A DNA stretch of 12,465 nucleotides from Silvimonas sp. JCM 19000 (GTDB taxonomy: Bacteria > Pseudomonadota > Gammaproteobacteria > Burkholderiales > Chitinibacteraceae): NCBI GenBank assembly GCA_001313065.1, contig BBFD01000106.1, forward strand, positions 1 to 12,465, in the 5' to 3' direction. Position numbers and translations under genes: made by a program. Shown one piece after another: positions 8,353-12,465 of this stretch; position 1 is the first letter of the stretch; each line of letters opens with the position of its first letter. The notes under the pieces are model-generated. The model was not told the DNA's origin. It ran no database searches and saw only the letters and a list, made by a program, of their open reading frames with translations.

Positions 8353-8966
8353 TTACGCATCGCCCAGATGGAGCTTTGCGCCGAACACATAACTACTCGA
8401 TCTGTCTCTATCCGACAGATGATTTATGCCTTTCGAATCAATACGGCAACACCATTTGACATCGCTTCCCCAGCCTGGGATCGAATTGATTTCAATACGC
8501 CCGGTGGCAACGAGGTCTTCAGGCTCCCCCAAATCATTCGAATCCGGCATGAATAAATACACTTCCATTCCTGCCGCTACCGTGACGGGCATTCCGTGGT
8601 CATTGATTTTGGTATCCGTCACGGAAAAAAAAGGACCAGATCAAGCTCAACCATCTCATTAAAGTCAACTCGAAATTTGTCCATCGTGAACTGACATCTC
8701 CATTCAAGCGGTCCCACTGCAGTGCTTTTGGTACCAGATTTGGCACGGTCGGAATAAACAAAGTTTGTAGCTGTTCGGCAATATATGCCGTTATCAATCG
8801 CATGGTCTGGATTTCGACGCGTGCCATAAAACACGATTTGCTCGCCAATAAAATGGCCGCCTGATATTACGCAAACAAAAAAATTCCTGGCTTGAAAGCA
8901 GCATCAGGCGTTGGGTTTCGACTCCCGACGAAGTGCCAGATGATTTGTGCCAGTGGCGCTTGTCAT
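8353..8966 (-). pseudogene. Hypothetical protein, frameshifted; N-terminus uncertain
   Basis: This is an unrecognised protein. The reliable part is the frame IGEQIVFYGTRRNPDHAIDNGIYCRT, NFVYSDRAKSGTKSTAVGPLEWRC, FTMDKFRVDFNEMVELDLVLFF. It stops at an A8 run on the plus strand (8625-8632); one extra base joins it to SVTDTKINDHGMPVTVAAGMEVYLFMPDSNDL, VATGRIEINSIPGWGSDVKWCCRID and ends at 8353. Upstream, a second run (A7 at 8877-8883) and a stop near 8904 separate it from a possible start, ATG 8966 (MTSATGTNHLALRRESKPN), giving about 200 residues if all are repaired. The hydrophobic stretch IFFVCVISGG near the N-terminus could be a membrane or signal segment. The C-terminal half looks like an all-beta domain. 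A GTG at 8622 could also be read as a separate start, but the continuity across the homopolymer argues for one gene. Confidence 0.5.
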
Positions 8967-9292
8967 GCGCCTGATCACTACGGCTGGGGCGCTCGTCTGT
9001 CGGCGCCGAACGACCCGTGGGGGGCCGCAGCTCTACCTTGAAGCGTGGTGAATAATCTTTTAAGCTTGCGCCGTCGAAAAAGGTGGACCGGCGTGGTGAG
9101 CCCCGGTCGGCTTGGTCTTCAGTACCAAGCTCAATTCCAGCCCCTGATGGGCCGCGGACCACGACGGGTGGACGCTTGCCTTCCTCCCGTAGATCAGGTT
9201 ACGCAGCATCGTGCTACCGCCTCGTCCTTACGGCTGGTTCGACAATCGTCCTTGCGCCGTTGCCTCGGCATCTTGATCAAAGGACGCTCACC
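8967..9292. other. GC-rich spacer before the monooxygenase
   Basis: About 325 bp where composition changes from AT-rich to GC-rich. A long minus-strand frame (9162 to 8794) and a plus-strand frame cross it, but neither has a ribosome-binding site or a recognisable domain, and the minus one is out of frame with the more convincing gene at 8353-8966. It presumably holds the promoter of the downstream gene; no clear hexamers were seen. Confidence 0.4.
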
Positions 9293-10822
9293 ATGCGCCA
9301 TGTACCTGTTCTCATCGTCGGCGGAAGCTCGTCGGCTTATCCGCTTCCCTGTTTCTGCGCCATCACGGCGTCCCCCATCTTCTGATCGACAAGCATCGCG
9401 GCAGCGCCTCTCATCCGCGTGCCATGGGCTTCACCGAAACTACGTTGGAGCACTACCGCGCCTGCGGCATCGCGGATCGCATCCCGCAGGCCGATCCTGG
9501 CGCCCGCCTCCGCCGCGTGACTGTCGCGACGCTGTTCAGCGACTGGATTGCGGAAACTGAGTGGACGCCCGGCGAACCGGCCCAGCGCAGCGCCGCTCTG
9601 TCGCCCTGCACGGGTGCGGCGATCGCACAAGACAAGTTAGAGCCCATCCTGCGCGCAGCGGCGCTCGAGGCCGGCGCGAGATGAACCTCGGTGTCGAACT
9701 GATCTCCTTGATTCAGGACGACGCCCGCGCGACGGCGACGGTGCGCCACCGCAATGACGGCGCCGAGGAGATAATCACTGCAGATTGGGTGATCGCCTGC
9801 GACGGCGCCAATAGCATGATCCGCGACGGTCTCGGCATCTCACAGAGTGGCGTCGGTCATCTGCGAACATTGCGCAGCGTGTTGTTTCACTGCCCGGATG
9901 CTGACGCCGTACTGGATCGTGGCGCACAACAGTTCGAGATCAAGCAGGCGGAATTCAATGCGTTTCTCACCACCTACGGCGACGGTCGCTGGGTACTGAT
10001 GTTCGACGATGATCAAGAGCGTGACACGGACGAGCTCAAAGAAGCGGTGCTCAGAGCGCTTGGCCGTGAACTGCCGTTCGAGATCATCACGACGGGTCGC
10101 TGGGAACTCGCCGGTCGCATCGCCGATCGCTACCGCGAGGGACGCGTGTTCCTGGCGGGCGACGCCGCACACCAGCTGCCACCGACCCGAGGCGGCTTCG
10201 GCGCGAATACCGGCATCGACGATGTCTGGAATCTCTCGTGGAAATTGGCTGCAGTTCTGCAGGGAATGGCCGCCGACCGGCTCCTCGACACTTACCACGC
10301 CGAACGTCATGCGATCGGGTGGCTGCGGCATCAGCAAACCTTCTCGCGCCCCGACTATGCGAAGTGGGCCCCCGCGACATTCAAGCCTGAGCCGTTGCTT
10401 GCTAACGATGCGATGGAGTTCGGCCAGCTGAACCGGTCGACGGCGTCGTCGGCGCGGGTCTGGAGCTGCCGGCGGCGGCAACGCCCAAGGAATGGGCCGG
10501 CCAACCCGGCACGCGGCTCCGCACGTGTGGGAGCAGGGAGCGAGCCGGACACGCTCGACGCTTGACCTGTTCGGCAGGGCCTACGTGCTGTTGTCCGCCA
10601 ATCGCGCATGGATCGAGCGGGGGCGCGCCTACAGGTGGCCTCCGTCCTGGTCGGGCAAGATTTCGTCTTTCCGGACGATCAGCCTTCGCAGCTGTATTCG
10701 GCATCAAGGACGCTGGCGCAACGCTGGTCCGCCCGGATGGGGTGATCGCCTGGCGCTCAGACGCGCAGCCGGACGCCGTCGCGCAAGACGCGATCGATCA
10801 GCTCATCGCGGCGAGGGCTTGA
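9293..10822 (+). pseudogene. FAD-dependent aromatic/polyketide-type monooxygenase, multiply frameshifted
   Basis: This is a class A flavoprotein hydroxylase of the FAD_binding_3 (PHBH-like) family, which uses NAD(P)H and O2 to hydroxylate an aromatic ring. ATG 9293 follows AAAGGA. Repaired, it is about 510 residues. VPVLIVGGSSSGLSASLFLRHHG near residue 5 is the Rossmann FAD site. ACDGANSMIRDGLGI near 170 is the DG motif. VFLAGDAAHQLPPTRGGFGANTGIDD near 290 is the GD motif, followed by WNLSWKLAAVLQG. The C-terminus (STLDLFGRAYVLLS, then GATLVRPDGVIAWRSD) is the thioredoxin-like domain typical of PgaE/MhpA/TfdB-type members. Breaks lie near 9334-9340, 9675-9683, about 10435, about 10515, about 10630 and about 10690. 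All are indels, none are stops in the restored frame, and most are not at long homopolymers. The substrate is unknown; the SnoaL-like gene downstream suggests polyketide or aromatic metabolism. Confidence 0.87.
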
Positions 10823-10849
10823 TATAGGGGGCGTCTCTTCGCCACGTAA

Positions 10850-11113
10850 TTGCCCGACATTTCGGCGCTGCTGGACATCGAACATGTCCGGCAGTTGGCG
10901 GGCCGTTATGTCGCCTGCACCGACCGAGGCTGGCGCCCCGGCGCTGTCGAGCCGGTGGAGTGCGGCAGCGTCGGGGCGGGCGACGCAAGCTGCGACATGC
11001 ACGATCTTGGCAGCCGGGTCGGAGGCTTGGAAGCAATTCAGGCGAGCCTGGTGGAAGAGACGCGCCACATCGACTTCTCGCTAGACCCTTGGCCAGTCAG
11101 GCCGCACGGATAG
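10850..11113 (+). pseudogene. SnoaL-like (NTF2-fold) protein, truncated
   Basis: The frame from TTG 10850 reads PDISALLDIEHVRQLAGRYVACTDRGW, matching the helix that opens SnoaL/NTF2-like small proteins. It later has CDMHDLGSRVGGLEAIQASLVEETRHIDFSL, matching the 'G..eai...l' hairpin-helix segment of that fold. The section between (residues 28-45) is not family-like and may be out of frame. The protein ends after about 87 residues instead of the usual 130-150, and the normal C-terminal strands are missing. It starts 27 bp after the monooxygenase stop on the same strand, so the two probably formed an operon. SnoaL-fold proteins include polyketide cyclases and many enzymes of unknown reaction, so no activity is assigned. 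The start codon lacks a clear ribosome-binding site. Confidence 0.5.
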
Positions 11114-11155
11114 CTCCGGCAGTAGTGGATATCTTGCATAGCAATTAGCGATGAG

Positions 11156-11302
11156 CTAGCTCTCCGCTACTCGAAATCTCTTGAGTAATGCGGGTGTATA
11201 TAGACTCAACGGCAGTACTGCGACGATACCAACGATGGCCACGGCATATCCATAACTGCCTAATAGATCCATGCTCATGCCAACGAGCGTCTTTCGCGTG
11301 GA
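11156..11302 (-). pseudogene. Hydrophobic gene tail, possibly from an MFS-type transporter
   Basis: A 48-codon frame with no stop back to 11303 reads TRKTLVGMSMDLLGSYGYAV, AIVGIVAVLPLSLYTPALLKRFRVAES. It has one clear transmembrane helix followed by a basic tail, which is how the last helix of many MFS permeases looks. An internal ATG at 11278 could begin a 40-residue membrane peptide, but no ribosome-binding site is visible. It is a fragment by size and has no upstream part in the window: an unrelated signal-peptide remnant sits directly upstream. The assignment to MFS is by appearance only. Confidence 0.33.
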
Positions 11303-11327
11303 TCAACTGCACAATGTGAATCGGCCC

Positions 11328-11430
11328 GGCAAGTAAACGACAAGGGAGCGGCCAATACTGATGCCTCGGCTCCTGCCAAACAGACCCAAACAGCACACAC
11401 GACAATACCCACCCTGGCGGGCGTTGTTTG
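11328..11430 (-). repeat. Degenerate second copy of an exported protein's 5' end
   Basis: This region matches 12173-12275 at roughly three quarters of positions; the match covers the signal peptide of the gene at 11943-12274. On the minus strand it reads QRPPGW then GIVVCAVWVCLAGAEASVLAAPLSF, against QRPPDW and GVVACAVWGCLAGPEASVSTATLLF in the other copy. It has no start codon in the matching frame, and similarity ends at about 11328, where unrelated sequence begins. It lies downstream of, and on the same strand as, the fuller copy, so it looks like a truncated tandem paralogue. Confidence 0.6.
11403..11426 (-). repeat. Hairpin at the remnant's translation-start region
   Basis: On the minus strand the arms CAACGCCCGCC and GGTGGGTATTG flank a 2-nt loop and pair at 10 of 11 positions, including two G-U pairs. 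It is the counterpart of the perfect hairpin at 12245-12271. The loop and arm bases differ, yet pairing is largely kept. Confidence 0.45.
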
Positions 11431-11501
11431 ATGGTGCACTAGCAAGTACCAAATGAGTCGGGGCTCTGCATAATCATTTTGCAGCAGGACACAACTATGA
11501 A

Positions 11502-11924
11502 TTAGCAGTCTGACTGCTCATTCTTCAGTTGCATGCTAGCAGCCAAATACAACAGGACTGGTGCTGCATGCATGAGCATCATAGGACTTAGCTCTTCGTC
11601 ATCGTCGTCAAGATTTAAAAATTCAATGTCTTCGTGGAGGCTTCCTATGACGACCTCGGCCTTCTGGCTTCGGACATCAAACATTGATGTCCTCGGAATG
11701 GACCAATAATAGTCTTCATTCACATCAACCTCTTTCAGGTCTACATTGTTTTCAATAAATTCAAAGATTGAATTTATCTTATTTTTTTCAATTTTGAAAT
11801 ATTCAACTTTTTTTATTTTTTTTCCATATCTACGCTCACATTCAGCTAGCTGCTTCTCAAAATCGGCAATTTGCTTCATAAACGACGCAATACGCCCGTC
11901 AATAATATTCTGATAAATATCCAT
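11502..11924 (-). CDS. Hypothetical acidic protein; probably the C-terminal part of the gene upstream
   Basis: This is an AT-rich, 140-residue frame with ATG 11924, but only an AGG directly abutting the start. It begins MDIYQNIIDGRIASFMKQIADFEKQLAECERRYGKKIKK, a charged amphipathic helix or coiled coil. The remainder is acidic (EFIENNVDLKEVDVNEDYYW, DIEFLNLDDDDEELSPMMLM) and ends AAPVLLYLAASMQLKNEQSDC. The frame is exactly continuous with the gene at 11943-12254 through a single TGA (11945-11943), and the order 'CxxLRxxLxxHRxKLxxY...YDNKG...IIxGRI...FEKQL' across the stop resembles a layout I associate with orphan and Rhs-associated proteins. I therefore think it is the C-terminal part of one protein, split by a nonsense change or a sequence error. 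Function unknown. Confidence 0.6.
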   Translation of the reverse strand: MDIYQNIIDGRIASFMKQIADFEKQLAECERRYGKKIKKVEYFKIEKNKINSIFEFIENNVDLKEVDVNEDYYWSIPRTSMFDVRSQKAEVVIGSLHEDIEFLNLDDDDEELSPMMLMHAAPVLLYLAASMQLKNEQSDC

Positions 11925-11942
11925 CCTGTTATTGTCATAGGC

Positions 11943-12274
11943 TCATTGCCGAGGCCCTTTGTTATCATAGGCCGATGGATTTGAAATGTAATTTTTTAAT
12001 TTCTCGCGATGTGCCGCCAATTCCTCGCGAAGACCTTTACATGGATCCTGGTTTGTTCGGCTTAGGAGGACAAGCGTTGCTAGAACCTGGATGTACCGCC
12101 CCCTATACGGATCATATTCCCTGACCCCGTTACTGCTCCGCGAAATCTCCTTGTCCGAGTACCCGCCCGACAAGGTAAACAGCAAGGTAGCGGTCGATAC
12201 TGATGCCTCGGGTCCTGCCAAACAGCCCCAAACAGCACAAGCAACAACGCCCACCAGTCAGGTGGGCGTTGCAT
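11943..12274 (-). pseudogene. Exported charged protein, N-terminal part; frameshift in signal peptide and in-frame stop
   Basis: The body frame starts formally at GTG 12254 (VACAVWGCLAGPEA, then SVSTATLLFTLSGGYSDKE). A better start is ATG 12274, ten bases after the upstream gene's stop. From there MQRPPDWW leads into the body frame if one G is added to the G3 at 12250-12252, giving a normal signal peptide MQRPPDWWGVVACAVWGCLAGPEA. After cleavage the protein contains a short hydrophobic stretch (YIQVLATLVLLS) and a helical segment CKGLREELAAHREKLKNYISNPSAYDNKG. The frame then meets TGA at 11943 and continues in frame into the 11502-11924 reading frame. The full product would be about 257 residues. 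The hydrophobic stretch and charged helix recall accessory proteins near polymorphic toxins, but this is a resemblance only. Confidence 0.55.
12245..12271 (-). repeat. Perfect 11-bp hairpin at the translation start
   Basis: The arms CAACGCCCACC and GGTGGGCGTTG are perfectly complementary around a 5-nt loop. On the minus-strand transcript it begins one base after the ATG at 12274 and covers the first nine codons, including the alternative GTG start. No T run follows on either strand, so it is not a typical terminator. A diverged version exists at 11403-11426. Confidence 0.7.
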
Positions 12275-12283
12275 GCAAGTGGC

Positions 12284-12465
12284 TCAAACAAGAACAAATA
12301 TGATCACCATTATTATCACAGCAATCGCTATGAAAATTGGTCTCACCTGTTTACGGGGATCACCCTCTTCACCCTTGGGCAACAACACAATTTGATGCCA
12401 CTTGTTCAGGCCAAATTTCCTCATTTCTACAGATTCCCAAAAAACATTGCCTTGTAAGTATCCAC
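12284..12465 (-). CDS. Tail-anchored or small membrane protein, partial at window edge
   Basis: This frame is open from the right edge and ends at 12284. It reads GYLQGNVFWESVEMRKFGLNKW, HQIVLLPKGEEGDPRKQVRP and then IFIAIAVIIMVIIFVLV with a stop, so a soluble charged part is followed by a single C-terminal transmembrane helix. An internal ATG at 12424 would give a 46-residue membrane peptide, but it has no good ribosome-binding site and the protein-like sequence continues upstream of it. A longer C-tail-anchored protein cut by the window is therefore more likely. Its stop lies ten bases before the ATG at 12274, implying translational coupling to the exported protein downstream. I do not recognise the family. 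Confidence 0.5.
   Translation of the reverse strand, partial: GYLQGNVFWESVEMRKFGLNKWHQIVLLPKGEEGDPRKQVRPIFIAIAVIIMVIIFVLV

Noticed and set aside
8794..9162. Minus-strand 122-codon frame
   Set aside because: It has no ribosome-binding site or recognisable domain, and its 3' part is out of frame with the more coherent protein read at 8353-8870.
11943..11945. TGA recoded as tryptophan or selenocysteine
   Set aside because: TGA serves as a normal stop for several genes here (for example at 13, 5016, 10820 and 12284), and no SECIS-like stem was evident. A nonsense change or error is simpler.
12245..12271. Hairpin as a transcription terminator
   Set aside because: No T tract follows on either strand, and the stem lies over the start of a minus-strand gene rather than after one.
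1..12465. CRISPR arrays, tRNA or rRNA genes, insertion-sequence transposases
   Set aside because: I saw no regularly spaced repeats, no cloverleaf or ribosomal RNA signatures, and no DDE or tyrosine-recombinase motifs on either strand.

Overview
The window looks like a piece of a Gram-negative, probably betaproteobacterial, chromosome. It has two PEP-CTERM sorting-signal proteins, a tandem pair of double-domain universal stress proteins, a periplasmic type I sugar-binding-protein fold and an exported choloylglycine-hydrolase/penicillin V acylase-type enzyme. By eye, base composition is patchy: GC-rich at about 1-3.5 kb and 9.0-11.1 kb, and more AT-rich at about 5.2-9.0 kb and 11.1-12.5 kb. 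This suggests an accessory or mosaic region.

Left block (13-3399, all minus strand). In transcription order: two tandem UspA-family genes 15 bp apart, a PEP-CTERM protein 42 bp further on, then after a gap an RbsB-like periplasmic substrate-binding protein. A 500-bp gap (3400-3903) separates this block from the divergent acylase gene. The gap carries two FNR/ANR-like palindromes, one on each side, so oxygen-responsive control of the stress-protein operon and possibly of the acylase is a reasonable hypothesis.

Middle block (3904-8966). A secreted Ntn-hydrolase of the bile-salt hydrolase/penicillin acylase family is followed by a string of small unrecognised genes on alternating strands: a gene tail at 5011-5199, then 5196-5756 (+), 5710-6182 (-), a decayed frame at 6247-6484 (+), 6534-6987 (-), an intact PEP-CTERM protein at 7450-7998 (-) with a bidirectional terminator, and 8353-8966 (-).

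Right block (9293-12465). A GC-rich, FAD-dependent aromatic/polyketide-type monooxygenase is followed by a truncated SnoaL-like (NTF2-fold) gene. After an apparent junction at 11.1-11.4 kb come AT-richer minus-strand genes: a membrane-anchored gene running off the right edge, an exported charged protein interrupted by an in-frame TGA, and a degenerate second copy of that protein's signal-peptide region next to a transporter-like tail.

The dominant property of the window is broken reading frames. Almost every recognisable gene is split by single-base indels. Eleven of the breaks sit exactly at A/T runs of 6-8 bases where adding or removing one base restores a continuous, family-like protein. 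Others, notably in the monooxygenase, are not at homopolymers. Substitution-type decay is rare, with only two internal stop codons suspected. That pattern fits indel-prone sequencing best. A decaying region, or slippage-dependent expression, cannot be excluded from sequence alone. Genes are therefore given with their full reconstructed span and the frameshift positions.
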